Shown here in pieces: positions 34,690 to 48,788 of a DNA stretch of 64,000 nt. Numbering within the stretch: the stretch's first letter is position 1; every line of letters begins with the position of its first letter. A program made the translations under genes and the position numbers. This DNA is from Adiantum capillus-veneris (lineage: Eukaryota; Streptophyta; Polypodiopsida; Polypodiales; Pteridaceae), in assembly GCA_014529385.2 (NCBI GenBank), contig CM043944.1:178495240-178559239 (forward strand). The letters run 5' to 3'. The notes below the pieces were generated by a model, which worked only from the letters and a program-made list of their open reading frames with translations, ran no database searches and had not been told where the DNA came from.

Positions 34690-37600
34690 GAGAAAAGAAC
34701 ATACACGCACACTTTTGTAGGAAAATAAAGATAGAAAATATAGAAAAAATGAGTCTAGATTGGACAAGTGGTCAATATAGGTGCATATATACTTATATAA
34801 GAACATACACATGTGTATGAAATAACATACAAGCATGCTTTGCTTGGGAAGTATAGATAGAAGATATAGAAAAAATGAGTCTGGACTGGACAAGTGGTCA
34901 ATCTTTGTAGAGAAATAAAGATACAACAACATACGAACATCACTTGACCTAGAATGGACAGGTGGTCAATGTAGACAACACATCTGACTATAAAGATAAA
35001 AAATGAACTTAGATTGGGCATATGATCAATCTATGTGTATATCTACACATGTAACATTATACGACCATCACTTGATTTAGAATGGATAGGTGGTCAATCT
35101 AGACAACACATGTGCCTATAAGACAACATGGTTATGCAAGTCTTTCCTAGAGAAGGCCACATTCACATATGACCATCACTTGAGCTAGAATAGAGAAATA
35201 ACCAATCTAAAGTGCATATATGCTTAACAAAGTACATTCCACCATAACCTAGCATGGAATAAACAGATGACTAAGATATTCAATACACATGAATATAAAG
35301 AACATACAAGCACATTTTTCTAGGAAAAGAAAGATATAAAATGTAGAAGAAATGAGTCTAGATTGGACAAGTGGTCAATCTAGGTGCAAATATACCTATG
35401 TAAGAACATACACATGTGTATGAAATAACATACAAGCATGGTTTCCTTGGGAAAGAAAGATAGAAGATATAGAAAAAATGAGCGTGGATTGGACAGGTGG
35501 TCAATCTTTGTGTAGAAATACATATACAACAACATACGACCATTACTTGACCTAGAATGGACACGAGGTCAATGTAGACAACATCTGACTATAAAGATAA
35601 AAAAATGAACCTAGATTGGACATGTGGTCAATCTATGTGTATATCTACACATGTAACATCATACGACCACCACTTGACATAGAATGGAGAGGTGCTTGAA
35701 TCTAAACAACACATGTGCCTATTAAAGAACATCGTTATGCATGTCTTTCCTAAAAAAGATCACATTCACATATGACCATCACTTGAGCTAGAATGGATAG
35801 ATGGCCAATCTAAAGTGCACATATGCTTAACAAAGTACATTCCACCATAACCTTATGTGTAGTGGACAGATGACTAAGATATTCAATACACATGAATATG
35901 GCAGAACATACAAGCACACTTCCTAGGAAAAGAAAGATAGAAAATATAGAAAAAATGAGCCTCGATTAGGCAAGTGGTCAATCTAGTGCAAATATACCTA
36001 TGTAAGAACATAGACTTGTGTATGAAATAACATACAAGCATGCTTTCCTTGGGAAAGAAAGATAGAAGATATATAAAAAATGAGTCTCAATTAGACAGGT
36101 GGTCAATCTAGTGCAAATATACCTATGTAAAAACATACACATGTGTATGAAATAACATACAAGCATGCTTTCATTGGGAAACAAAGATAGAAGATATAAA
36201 AAAAATGAGTCTTTATTGGACAGGTGATCAATCTATGTGGAGATATGCACAAACAACATATGACCATCACTTGACCTAGAATGGACAGGTGGTCAATGTA
36301 GACAATACATCTAACTATAAACATAAAAAATGAACCTAGATTGGAGATGTAGTCAATCTATGTGTATATCTACACATGTAACATTATATGACCATCACTT
36401 GACCTAGAATGGACATGTGGTCAATCTAAATAATACATGTGCGTATTAATTACATGGTTAAGCAAGTATTTCCTAGAGAATAGCACAATCACATATGACC
36501 ATCACTTGAGTTAGAATGGACAGATAGCCAATCTAAAGTGCACATATGCTTAACTGAGTACATTCCACCATAACCTAGCATGGAATGGATAGATGAATAA
36601 GATATTCAATACACATGAATATGAAAGAACATACAAGCATACCTTTGTAGGAAAAGAAAGATAGAAAATATAGAAAAAATGAGTCTAGATTGGACAAATG
36701 GTCAATCTAAGTGCATATATACTTATATCAGAACATACACATGTTTATGAAATAGCATACAAGCATGCTTTCCTTGGGAAATATAGAGAGAAGATATAGA
36801 AAAAATGAGTCTGGACTGGACAAGTGGTCAATGTTTGTAGAGAAATACAGATACAACAACATACGACCAACACTTGACCTAAAATGGACAATGGTCAATG
36901 TAGACAACACATCTGACTATAAAGATAAAAAATGAACATAGATTGGACATTATGACCATCACATGAGCTAGAATGGACAGATGGCCAATCTAGAGTGCAC
37001 ATATGATTAACAAAGTACGTTCCACCATAACCTAGCCTAGAATGGACAGATGAGTAAGATATTCAATACACATGAATATTGAAAGAACATACAAGCACAC
37101 TTTTCTAGAAAAAAAAAGATAATATAGAAAAAAGAGTCTAGATTGGACAAGTGGTCAATCTAGGTGCATATATACTTATGTAAGAACATACACATGTGTA
37201 GGAAATATCATACAAGCATGCTTTCATTGGGAAAGAAAGATAGAAGATATAGAGAAAAAGAGTCTTGATTGGACAGGTGGTCAATCTATGTGGAGATATG
37301 AACATACAACAACATATGGCCATCACTTGACCTAGAATGGACAGGTGGTCAATGTAGACAATACATCTAACTATAAACATAAAAAATGAACTTAGATTGG
37401 AGATGTGGTCAATCTATGGGTATATCTACACATTTAATATTATATGATCATCACTTGACCTAGAATGGACAGGTGGTCAATCTAAATAATATGTGTGCCT
37501 ATTAAAAAACTTGGTATGGAAGTCTTTCCTAGAGAAGAGCACAGTCACATATGCCCATCACTTGAGTTAGAATGGACAAATGGCAAATCTAAAGTGCACA

Positions 37601-40430
37601 TATGCTTAATAGAGTACATTCCACCATAACCTAGCATGGAATGGATAGATGACTAAGATATTCAATACAAATGAATATGAAAGAACATACAAGCACACTT
37701 TTTTAGGAAAATAAAGATAGAAAATATAGAAAAAATGAGTTTAGATTGGACAAGTGGTCAATCTAAGTGCATATATACTACATACACATATGTATGAAAT
37801 AACATACAAGCATGCTTTCCTTGGGAAATATAGATAGAAGATATAGAAAAAATGAGTCTGGACTGGACAAGTGGTCAATCTTTTAGAGAAATATAGATAC
37901 AACAACATACGACCATCACTTGACCTAGAATGGACAGGTGGTCAATGTAGACAACACATCTGACTATGAAGATAAAAAATGAACTTAGATTGGACATTAT
38001 GACCATCACATGAGCTAGAATGGACAAATGGCCAACCTAAAGTGCACATATGATTAACAAAGTACGGTCCACCATAACCTAGCCTAAATGGACTGATGAC
38101 TGAGATATTCAATACACATGAATATGAAAGAACATACAAGCACACTTTTCTAGGAAAAGAAAGATAATATAGAAAAAAGAGTTTAGATTGGACAAGTGGT
38201 CAATCTAGGTGCATATATACTTATGTAAGAACATACGCATGTGTATGAAATATCATACAAGCATGCTTTCCTTGGGAAGATAGATAGAAGACATAGGAAA
38301 AATGAGTCTGGATTAAACAAGTGGTCAATCTTTGTAGAGAAATACAGATACAACAACATACAACCATCATTTGACTTAGAATGGACAAGTGGTCAATGTA
38401 GACAACACATCTGACTATAAAGATAAAAAATGAACCTAGAATGGACATGTGGTCAATCTATGTGTATATCTACACATGTAACATCATACGACCATCACTT
38501 GACCTAGAATGGAGAGGTGGTCAATCTAGACCTATATGTGCCTATTAAAGAACATGGTTATACATGTCTTTCCTAGAAAAGAGCACATTCACATATGACC
38601 ATCACATGAGCTAGAATGGACAGATGGCCAATCTAAATTTACATAGGCTTAACAAAGTACATTCCACCATAACCTAGCTTAGAATGGACAGATGACTACG
38701 ATATTCAATACACATGAATATGAAAGAACATACAAGCACACTTTTCTAGGGAAAAAAATTAGAAAATATAGAAAAAATGAGTCTTGATTCGACAAGTGGT
38801 CAACCTAGGTGCATATATACTTATGTAAGAACATACACATGTGTATGAAATATCATACAAGCATGATTTGCTTGGGAAACATAGATAGAAGATATAGGAA
38901 AAATGAGTCTAGATTAAACAGGTGGTCAATCTTTGTAGAGAAATACAGATACAACAACATAAAACCATCATTTGACCTAGAATGGACAGGTGGTCAATGT
39001 AGACAACACATCTGACTATAAAGATAAAGAATGAACCTAGATTGGACATGTGGTCAATCTATGTGTATATCTACACATGTAACATCATACGATCATCATT
39101 TGACCTGGAATGGACAGGTGGTCAATCTAGACAACATATGTGCCTAGTAAAGAACATGGTTATGCATGTGTAATCTAGAAAAGAGCACATTCACATATGA
39201 CCATCACTTGAGCTAGAATGGACAGATGGCCAATCTAAAGTGACATATGCTTAACAAAGTACATTCCACCATAACCTAGCCTGGAATGGACATATGACTA
39301 AGATATTCAATACACATGAATATGAAATAACATACAAGCACACTTTTCTAGTAAAATAAAGATAGAAAATATTAAAAAAATGAGTTTAGATTGGACAAAT
39401 GGTCAATCTAGGTGCATATATACTTATGTATGAACATACACATGTGTATGAAATAGCATACAAGTGATGGTTTCCTTGGGAAAGAAAGATAGAAGATACA
39501 AAAGAAATGAGTCTGGATTAGACAGGTGGACAATCTCCATAGAGAAATTCACATACAACAATATATGACCATGACTTAATCTAGAATGGACAGGTGGATA
39601 ATTTAGACAACACATTTGACTATAAAGATAAAGTATAAACTTGTATTGGGCATGTGTTTCGTGTATGTGTAGATATAACATGTAATAGCATACAATCATC
39701 ACTTGACCTAGAATGGACAGGTGGTCAATCTAGACAACACATGTGCTTGTTAAAGAACATGGCTATGCATGTGTTTACTAGAAAAGAGCACATTCACATA
39801 TGACCATCACTTGAGATAGAATGGACAGGTGGCCAATCTAATGCACACATGCTTAACAAAGTAAATTCCACCATAACCTACCGTGGAATGGTTATGCATG
39901 TGTTTACTAGAAAAGGACACATTCACATATGACCATCACTTGAGCTAGAATGGACAGGTGGACAATCTAATGCACACATGCTTAACAAAGTACATTCCAC
40001 CATAACCTACCATGGAATGGACAGAGGACTAAGATATTTAATACACATGAATATGAAAGAACATACAAGCACAATGAGTTTAGATTGGACAAGTGGTCAA
40101 TCTTTGTAGAGAAATACACATACAACAACATACGACCAACACTTGACCTAGAATGGATAGCTATAGGTGGTCAATGTAGACAACACATTCACATATAAAG
40201 ATGAAAAATGAACATAGATTGGACATGTTGTCAATCTATGTGTATATATTAACATGTAACATCATAAGACCATCACTTGACCTAGAATGGATAGGTGGTC
40301 AATCCAGGAAACACATGTGCCTATTGAAGAACATGGTTATGCATGTCTTTCCTAGAAAAGAGCACATTCACATGTGACCATCACTTGACATAGAATGGCC
40401 AATTATAAAATACCTTAACTACACATATTG
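34690..40430. repeat. Repeat block D: tandem array of about 600-bp units with dyad cores
   Basis: The phrase TAGATTGGACAAGTGGTCAA followed by a TCTAGGTGCATATATACTTA-like segment recurs near 34754, 35357, 35956, 36686, 37138, 37741, 38184, 38787 and 39387, with a partial copy near 40079. Spacings are about 603, 599, 730, 452, 603, 443, 603, 600 and 692. Each full unit holds six or seven copies of the dyad core at intervals of 60-130 bp. The short units share one deletion junction (GATTGGACATTATGACCATC, at about 36945 and 37990). The long unit near 36060 carries a local duplication of about 125 bp, as does 39756-40020. No gene is present; the ORFs across it are low-complexity artefacts. Confidence 0.9.
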
Positions 40431-40489
40431 AAATCACCTATTTATAAGGAACAAATGCCAATGCAGGTATGCCAAGAAGACCGTATTAC

Positions 40490-42180
40490 AATCCATCTAT
40501 CCTAGAATGGAAGAGTGGTCAATCTAGTGTGCACATGTTATTGGACATATGCAGTATAGATTGTCCACTTCCCCATGTCTAGCCTATTGCATTAGGCAAA
40601 ATTTAGACTCACAAAGGGGCCCTTTAAGGAGTTTGACTTTACCTCTCTCTACCAAAACGGGCGCATGGATAAATTTTTGCAAAAAAACTCCAAAGTTGAC
40701 GGAGGAAGTTGGCGGAGGTTTGACAGTTAGAATGTCCTCTTCAAACTCTATATACTGATATATAGCACGCCATGAGATTCCTCATATGTTAGAAGATTCT
40801 TTTTTTGATTCACTTAGATTCCGACACAGTTGTCACATCATAGGTGAATCAAAAAAAGAATCTTCTAAAATATGAGGAAACTTATGGCATGCTATATATC
40901 AGTAGATAGAGCTTAAAGAGGACATTTTAACTGTCAAACCTCTGCCAACTTTGGAGTTTGTTTGCAAAAATTTATCCATGCACCCATTTTGGTAGAGAGA
41001 GGTAAAGTCAAACTCCTTAAAGGGCCCCTTTGTGAGTCCAAATTTTGCCTAATGGAAGGCCATTATTGCAAGGGATAATGCACCTGAAGAGATAGCATTT
41101 CAACTACACGTATTTAAATTCAAATTTCCCTCCAAATTTCAAATTTTCCTCCAAAAGTCAAATATTGGTCAATTTGAATTTAAACCAAGAAACCCCTATC
41201 TCCTTCTCTGTTCCCCCTAAAGGAGCCTATGTTGTCACTCTTGCTCTATGTCTCCCTCTCTTTCTTCCTCTAGATATCCTAGAATGGACGAGTGGTCAAT
41301 CTAGTGTGCACATGTTATTGGACATATTCAATATAGATTGTTCACTTCCCCATGTCTAGCCTATTGGAAGGCCATTATTGCAAGGGACAATGCACCCAAA
41401 GAGATAGCATTTCAACTACACGTTTTTAAATTAGAATTTTCCTCCAAAGTTTAAATTTCCCCTCCAAAATTCAAATTTTCCTCCAAAAGTCAAATATTGG
41501 CCAATTTGAATTTAAAACCAAGAAACCCCTATCTCCTCTCTTCCCCCCAAAGGAGCCTATATTGTCACTCTCCCTCTGTGTCTCCCTCTCCTTCCTCCTC
41601 TAGATATCCTAGAATGGACAAGTGGTCAATCTAGTGTGCACATGTTATTGGACATATGCAGTGTAGAGTGTTTACTTCTCTATGTCTAGCCTATTGGAAG
41701 GCCATTATTGCAAGAAACAATGCACCCCAAGAGAAGATAGCATTCAACCTACACGTATTTAAATTCAAATTTCCCTTCAAAATTTAAATATTGGACAATT
41801 TGAATTTAAACGAAGAAGCCTCTATCTCATTCTCTCTTCCCCCCAAAGAAGGCCATATTGTCACTCTCTCTCTATGTCTCCCACTAGATATCCTAGAATG
41901 GATGAGTGGTCAATCTAGTGTGCACATGTTTTTGGACATGTGAAGTGTAGATTGTTCACTTCTTTATGTCTAGCCTATTGGAATTTGGAAGGCCATTACG
42001 ATAACACCTACTTAGATTCAAATTTCTTCCCAAAATTCAAATCTTGAATTTGAATTTAAACCAAGAAACCCCTATCTCCTTCTCTCTTCCCCCCCAATGA
42101 AGCCCATATTGTCACTCTCTCTTTCTCTCTCCCCCTCTCTTTCTCCCTCTATCACTCACTTGTTTTCACTCTTTCTCCCT
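40490..42180. repeat. Repeat block E: about 290-330-bp tandem units, one dyad core each
   Basis: Units start near 40581, 41356, 41690 and 41970 with GTCTAGCCTATTGGAAGGCC. They continue with ATTCAAATTTTCCTCCAAA and TTTAAACCAAGAAACCCC phrases and a pyrimidine-rich TCTCCCTCTC stretch. Each unit ends in one dyad core (CTAGAATGGACAAGTGGTCA then ATCTAG) and GTGCACATGTTATTGGACAT. The surrounding unit sequence is unrelated to block D. Confidence 0.85.
40590..41054. mobile_element. 465-bp hairpin MITE-like element
   Basis: Two arms of about 224 and 211 bp (40590-40813 and 40844-41054) are inverted copies around a 30-bp loop. The ends read ATTAGGCAAAATTT and AAATTTTGCCTAAT, and both arms contain an AAGGGGCCC-type block and a GACTTTACCTCTCTCTACC block. 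The sister units of block E at about 41356 and 41690 lack it and read CTAGCCTATTGGAAGGCC, so they act as empty sites. I could not fix the exact target duplication: TATTGG is on the left of the empty site and TAATGG on the right of the filled one. It has no coding capacity. Confidence 0.85.
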
Positions 42181-42540
42181 CTTTATCTTTCTACTTTTCT
42201 CTCTCTTTTATCATGTGCGTAACAAAGGTGTAGTTGGTGGTGGAAAACAATCAAAAGCATCAGTAAAACAGAGCACGTGCAAGCATATACAGGTGCATAT
42301 CTAACTCTTTTTATTACATACATGTTTTGTAAATACTCGATGTATGATTATGTTTTTAAATTAGATTACTGATTTGAATAATTATGTATTAATAAGTAGC
42401 TAGAAGCAAGAATTAGACATGAAAGGTAGTATTTTTTGCCTTTTTTACATTGAAATACAAGCTTATATTCATACTCTAAATTAGATTTTATAGCTTGAAA
42501 ATTTGAAAATCAAGAGAAGAGACTAGAGACTTACTCGTTT

Positions 42541-42880
42541 TTGTATGTGTGTGTTGTTGTCGTCGCTTTAGTTGTTGTCGTTGTTGTTGTTGTCGATTGC
42601 TATTGCTGCTGCTTTAGTTGTTTTCGTTGTTGTTGTTGTCCTTGTTTTGTGGTTTTTGTCATTGGTGTCTCTATTGTTAACCCTAAACCATTGTTGCTGC
42701 TGCTCTCTTTGCTGATGTTGTTGTTCTTCTTGCTAGTGATGTTGCTGCTGCTTTGTTTGTTGATATTGTTGTTCTTCCTGCTAGTGATGTTGTTGCTGTT
42801 GTCTTTGCCGATGTTGTGGTTCTTCCTGCTAGTGATGTTGCTGCTATTGTATCTATTGTTGTTGTTCTGGCGTTTCTTGA
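42541..42880. repeat. TTG/GCT-rich low-complexity tract with about 50-bp imperfect repeats
   Basis: GTTGTTGTCGTTGTTGTTGT is followed by repeated GTTGTTCTTCCTGCTAGTGATGTTGCTGCTG-type units (about three copies, 42715-42860). The open frame across it (42541-42924) is Val/Leu/Cys repeat translation and has no other support. The stretch 42880-43860 shows no gene. Confidence 0.8.
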
Positions 42881-43859
42881 TTTGTCACTATGGCCAAATT
42901 TGCTCACAGATCTATCGTATGTAGCACGAAGACACCTCGATCCACGCACAATAGCTCTCCTACAGTTCCTATGGTCCCTCAGATGACGCGGATCTCTCAC
43001 AATCATCTCTGTGTTTTTGTGGTTCTCTTTCTGTCTGAGTTATCTCTTCATGTTTTTACTCGCCTTTTTTTTTCAGGAGTCTAAAACCGGGAGGCGACAA
43101 GGGGTTGCCAACCCTTGACCCCGCTGCCCCGAGAAAATCCCAGGGCGCTATCCCAAAACCCCTTTCCATAGGATGTTGTCCCATGCATCTCCAAAGATTG
43201 CATAAAACCTACCACAAGTGTAACACCTTGAACCGACAACACCGCTCCTCTAAGAATGGAATGCAAGTTGTTCTAGAATGTGATAAACCAACCATCCAAG
43301 CAGTTTTTGTGAAAAAATTGTTAAATATTTTTGGGTATCAACGAAGAATTTAGATGATGTATGTCACAAACTTAGGAATTTCAAAAAAACTTCTTCACTG
43401 CTATGAGATGTGAATGCATATACTAGGGACATGGACCTAGGGATGTAAAACCCTTCCTAACATACTGACATGAAACGAGGGAGATAGAACCCTTTCTAAC
43501 ATACAAGCATAACAAACATAATCCTTCAGCAAGTCTTTTGAGGTATAGAATTTGGAGAATAGGTTTTAAGTTTTGGACTTCAAGATAAGAAACTATGGTT
43601 TGGGGTTATTGAATTCATTCTTAGTTTGAAATGGGGCTAGGTCTAGGATTCTCCTATCTTGGATTACTATCTATAGTCTAATTACTATCTAGGGTGTACT
43701 GTCTATATCTACAAATTGGGATCTAAGGTTTAGGTTTTAATTTTCATGGCTGAGGATTTTGACGGAATGTATTACAATGGAGTTATTAATTATAACTAGA
43801 ATTGTAGAATGGCTATGGGCACGATGGAAAAAGTTTCAGCAAAAAGTCCCATTATTATA

Positions 43860-45290
43860 GCAGTAGATTGATCAGGTGGCCAATCTAGACAACACCTCTA
43901 TTCAAGAGAGAATATGGCTACACCCACCTTGCCTACAATGGACACATGTGGCCAATCTACAATGGTCAAAGGTCCAACATGCACTTATTTATACCACTAG
44001 AATGATTAGGTGACCAATCTAGACTTATTCTCTCACAAGAGAGAATGTAGTGGCATCCACCTATCCTAAAAAAGATATGTGGCGAATCTATAGAGGTAAA
44101 GTATCCCCTAGAAACAATGTAGTTATTCATACCACTACAATGACCTGGTGCCAACTCTACAGTGCCTACTTGCATAAGAGAGATTGTAGAGACACCCACT
44201 ATCCTGGAATGGACTTGTTGTCAATCTAGAAAGGGTAGATATCCAACAACACTAGAGTTAATCATACTATTAGAACAACTAGGTGGTCAATCTAGAATGC
44301 CTATTTGCATAAGAGATATAGTAGTGACGTCCACCTATCTTAGAATGGACATGTGGCCAATCTACAAATGGAAACTATTCAACATCAATGGAGCTATTTA
44401 TACTATTAGAACAACTAGGTGGTCACTCTCAAGTGCGCATTTGTGCAAGAGATACAATATTGATACCCACCTATCTTAGAATGGATAGGTGGATGATCTA
44501 CAAGAGCAGGTATCCAAACACAATGGATTTATTGAAGAAATTAGAATGATGAGATGGCTACTCTAGAGTGCACATCTATACAAAGGATAAAGTATTGATG
44601 CACGCATATCATAGCATGGATAGGTGATTTATCTGAGGACAAGTATCGAAAAATAATGGAGTTATTCATACCAATAGAATGACTAGGTGACCAATTTAGA
44701 GTGCATATCTATAAAGAGATAAAGTAGTGGCAACCACCTGTCGTAGAATGGACAAGTGGCCAATCTAGAGAGGACAAGTGTCCAACAATGCAATTATTAA
44801 TACCTACATCTGGTTAAAAGGTGACATGGCCAATCTATATTGTACATGTGACAACAACTTGTTGTCCAATATGTCCAAATGGAGACGCTTGCACATATAT
44901 ACCCCTATAACGAGTAAGTGCACATGGTACACATTGACAAATATTGGACAAGTTGCCAATCTTGAGTAAATGTGTCCAAGTAAGAAAGTTACATATCAAT
45001 GATGTGTATTCAAACAGAACAGTGAAATGAATAAGTGGTCAATCTAGAGGGACATAGTTCTAAAGGATAAAAGCACTAGCTAATACAAAGTGCACATGAA
45101 CAAAACAAAGAATTGTTTGATAAGTGCTAAACATAGAATGGACGGGTGGCCAATCTAGAGTTTACATATGCAAAAGGAAGAGAACATCCTACCACCACCC
45201 AAATTAGAATGGACAAGTGGCTAATCTTGATAGTTCAGGTCATTATGAAAGAACACAATTACATGTGTCTTTCCTAAAAAAAGAGACATC
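43860..45290. repeat. Repeat block F: about 120-bp tandem units with dyad cores
   Basis: Cores such as TAGAATGATTAGGTGACCAA and TAGAATGGACAAGTGGCCAA recur near 43868, 43990, 44215, 44275, 44345, 44400, 44680, 44745 and 45145. They alternate with TTATTCATACCATTAGAATGAC-like and GCATAAGAGAGATTGTAG-like phrases. The intervening sequence differs from blocks D and E, but the core is the same. Confidence 0.8.
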
Positions 45291-45380
45291 AATAATCTAG
45301 AGAAAACCAACTAGCTTAGGGACGAGCACTGTTGGAGGCTCGCCATAGCATAGGCAATCTCCCACAAAATCTATCAATCC

Positions 45381-45489
45381 GGAGAGAGAGCACATGACCC
45401 AGCTAGGGCTTGGAGGCATCACACAAAGAATGTCTGGAGAGAGAGCACATGACCCGGCTAGGGCTTGGAGGCATCACACAAAGAATGTC
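45381..45489. repeat. 55-bp tandem duplication
   Basis: Two copies beginning GGAGAGAGAGCACATGACCC start at 45381 and 45436 and differ at only a base or so. I see no gene or clear repeat in 45490-47780. Confidence 0.93.
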
Positions 45490-47782
45490 CGAGAGCGTCA
45501 TAAGATGCAAAGATTGAGAGGATTCAAGAGTGTGCATCCTCCAATGCAAATAGAAATTATCCCAAATCAACTAATGCTAATCGCACATCAAGCATCAATA
45601 CAAGAAATCATCTACACACATCAAGCAACGAAGTGAAACACACTAATCTTGGAGTCTCTCAAGCACAACTCTAATTACATGCATTGACGGTTAAGCACAC
45701 AAGATCGCATTCAAGTTGGCCACCCCAACCATGCCAATCAATGGTGTCCAAATCAAGTCACACATAATCAAATTAAGCTCAAGGCTTCTTAAACCTAAAC
45801 ACACACAAGTACGCCCACTCCACTTAATTGATAGAGTTAGATAAGGACTCCACTAATCGGAGTAGCTTAGCATAAGTAAGAGTTAGATTAGAAAAGATCA
45901 ACACTTCAAAACAATGAAGGAAAGTAGAGAAACATGATTGACAACATAATGAAGACTATGTTAATTAAGAGAGGATTACACTAGTTACATATGATTAGCA
46001 CTAGCCTTCTAATCATGGGCATTAAGCTCAAAGGGTAGGCCATCAAGACCTACTCTAGGGAGAGAGTTCTCAAAAAGACCACTCCAGAATGACCTCTTTG
46101 CATAAAAGGGTTCCTTATAAAGGTATGCACCACAAACCCTCTTACTATGGGATTAAATTGAGCTTTTTGGCTAGCATATAGAACTTTGGAACTCCTAAAT
46201 GAGCCCAAGACCTTATACAATGTGAATAGAAAATATTGTGCATTATAGCACATCCACAGCTTGGTGCATAATTGGTGTAGCCTGTGTTAGCCGCCGCTAA
46301 CAAGCACACAAAAGGACAACCATAATAACCTCATCTAGGATTCACCAACAATAGAACAATGGAAAATTTTTAAAGTGTACATGTCACAAGATAGAATGTC
46401 TTGACATTCACCTAAATAGAAATGCATGGGAATATGGCGAGTCTATAATACACTTTTGACTCAACTAGGAACCTAGACAAATGTATGAATCCAAAATAAA
46501 CCTAGGTGCACAATCTAGAGAGAATCAAAGACACGGACACCATTTTTCGGATTTCTCTTTGTAAAACATTTATTATTTTGAGAAAACGGGATTTTTGTCA
46601 CTCATATTTTCTCGAATAAACTTTGTAATCAATGAGCCAGGGCTACAAGCTTCTAGATTGTATCAGCCAGTCATTTCCCAGCTTTGGCAGAACTCCATAT
46701 TATTAGTTTTGACCACCCAAAAACCTTGGCTAAGGTATAAAACCATTTTTTGTAAATTTTTTATAAATTTTGATAAGAAATACACAACGTGAGCTAACTG
46801 TGCTCAATTCTCTCCCTCTTGCGCTTCCTAGTCCCTCTCCAGTTGTCACATTGCGATTGTGTTTATTGCCTTGCAACCGCAGATAAGAGCTCTATGCATT
46901 GATGTAAGCAATTCACAGTATTTTGTAGCTTTTGGCATCGCTGACCCGCAACCTAATTTCATCATAACTAGAAATTTACACTTTTAAATAAAAAACGAAG
47001 CATAGGTGGGGTATTGGGGCATCATTGCTAAGCATTTAGATGCATTCTGGGTCGAAAATGACTAGGTAAAAAATCCACTGTTGTTAATAATCTCGATTTT
47101 GGAACTTGACCTAAAGTGGGGTTTAAGACCATAAGCATGCATGCTTAGGTCTTATAAACTTGTCCTAGAAGTTTCGTTACGTTTGGATGTCATTTGATGC
47201 AGTAACGTATGTGATTTGTTTGCCGATGAGCAATTGGCTTTTGGCGATTTCAGTTACTTGAGTGTAGCCTGAGGTAGATGCAAGTTGTTGGTTGTTTTCT
47301 AAGAGATTGACAAACTCTTGTAGCCTCTATACGCTATTCGATTCAGCTTCGTCCCATGGTTTGACAAATTAATCGTGATTCTTGCTAATATTGCAATAAG
47401 ATAAGATGGTGAGGTTAGACATGCGTCCCACAATACGTGTTTGCTGCACCAAGTGGTTACCGGTAGGATATAGGGTCAGAGTCCATAGGGTAGTAGACCC
47501 TTGGTAAGTAAAGCAACCCCTATGAATTTCAAGGCGACTCGAGGACTTTTGGTCTTGATTTTGGTAGCGCAAGCGTTGTAGGTTGTATTGTAGTCGCAAG
47601 CACATTTGATGTTTGGTTTGATTTTCTCAATTGGAAATTGATATGAAGGTCTAGTAGGTGATTAACAACCATTTGTTTGCTTCCATGTGCCTGCGGGACA
47701 AGCTACATCCTTGGTTGGAATTTTGGTGTGTTGATTTAGTTATCGCTATGTTAGCATTTGCTCGCGACATATCCGCCAATAT

Positions 47783-47808
47783 TGGCACCATTTCCGAGGA
47801 TGAGATCC
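47783..47808 (+). other. Decayed tRNA-Asp-type primer-binding site
   Basis: TGGCACCATTTCCGAGGAT reads like the plant tRNA-Asp primer-binding sequence I remember (TGGCGCCGTTGCCGGGGAT), with mainly G-to-A changes. This suggests that an old LTR ends just upstream (about 47780). No LTR partner or pol sequence was found nearby. Confidence 0.45.
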
Positions 47809-48788
47809 CTAAGTAGGTACCTTAGAATAGTCCTACAACTTAGAAGTCCCTCTGGTTTGCCAAAGTGTTGTTATTTGAGTTTAGGTAGGATCTAGGGGTT
47901 GGACTCTTCAGATCTTACATAAGTGCTAGGGAGCGTGTGACTCATCTAGATTTTTTCCATAGGTAGAATTAGTCGTGTTTTAGTGTAGATGGTGTGTGAT
48001 TATTTGTGAGGTGATACAAATGATAGCTAGTCCGTGTGAGGCAATGAAGCGTTTTTCTAATCATAAATGCAGCACCCCTTATGATGTGTAGGAGTAGCTG
48101 CAAATAGGACATGTTGTTTATGATCTAGAGCTATTCATCACATATTTATTTTCTTGTGTGCTTGTTTGAGTTTAAAATACTAGAAAAGTTTGATCTTTAG
48201 GGTAGAAATGCAACAAACAATCTTTTGGGAATACTTGTGCATGATTGAATGATGTTGAGCATATAAGAAAGCACATGCAAGAGATCTATTGAGAACATTT
48301 GCAATTCTGTGACTCTGAACTTCAAACATGTATGATGTCCTAAGGGCTAGTAGAAGGCCAAATTTGAAGAAACAGACTGCACCAAAGTGTTCAAAAGGGG
48401 TGTTATATCGTAATTACACCTTGAGACTAAAGTTTTGACCAACATTTAGTACCCAAAATACAAAGACGAAGTGTCAAAAATGGAAAAAATAGAAACTTGT
48501 GATTTTGATCAAATCTTTGCATGAAAATTGGTGAAAGTGCTTGAAAACCAATGCTGGAGATTTTTGGATGCTTGTGGATAAGATCTGAACAAAAATCCAT
48601 CAACAAACATCATATGTGTATGATGTCTGAAGGGTGAATTTGGCATCCAGATTGACCCCAGGGAAATTCACTGTGTTTTTTCGTACGGTACCACGTGAGT
48701 GTACAATAGGGGGGGTTTTAGATTTTGTACCTAAGCGTATACAATAGGGGTAGCCCCTCTTTATTTCATATTCATACCGTAAACATAA

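Noticed and set aside
34690-40430. CRISPR-like array or centromeric satellite
   Set aside because: Repeats are long, diverged and lack regular spacers, so it is not CRISPR. A centromeric role cannot be judged from one 6-kb array with irregular units.
42541-42924. 127-codon Val/Leu/Cys-rich ORF that looks like a membrane protein
   Set aside because: It is the translation of a TTG/GCT low-complexity tract, with no other support for a gene.
43105-43353. 82-codon ORF in a GC-rich patch
   Set aside because: No recognisable motif, no splice context, and length expected by chance.
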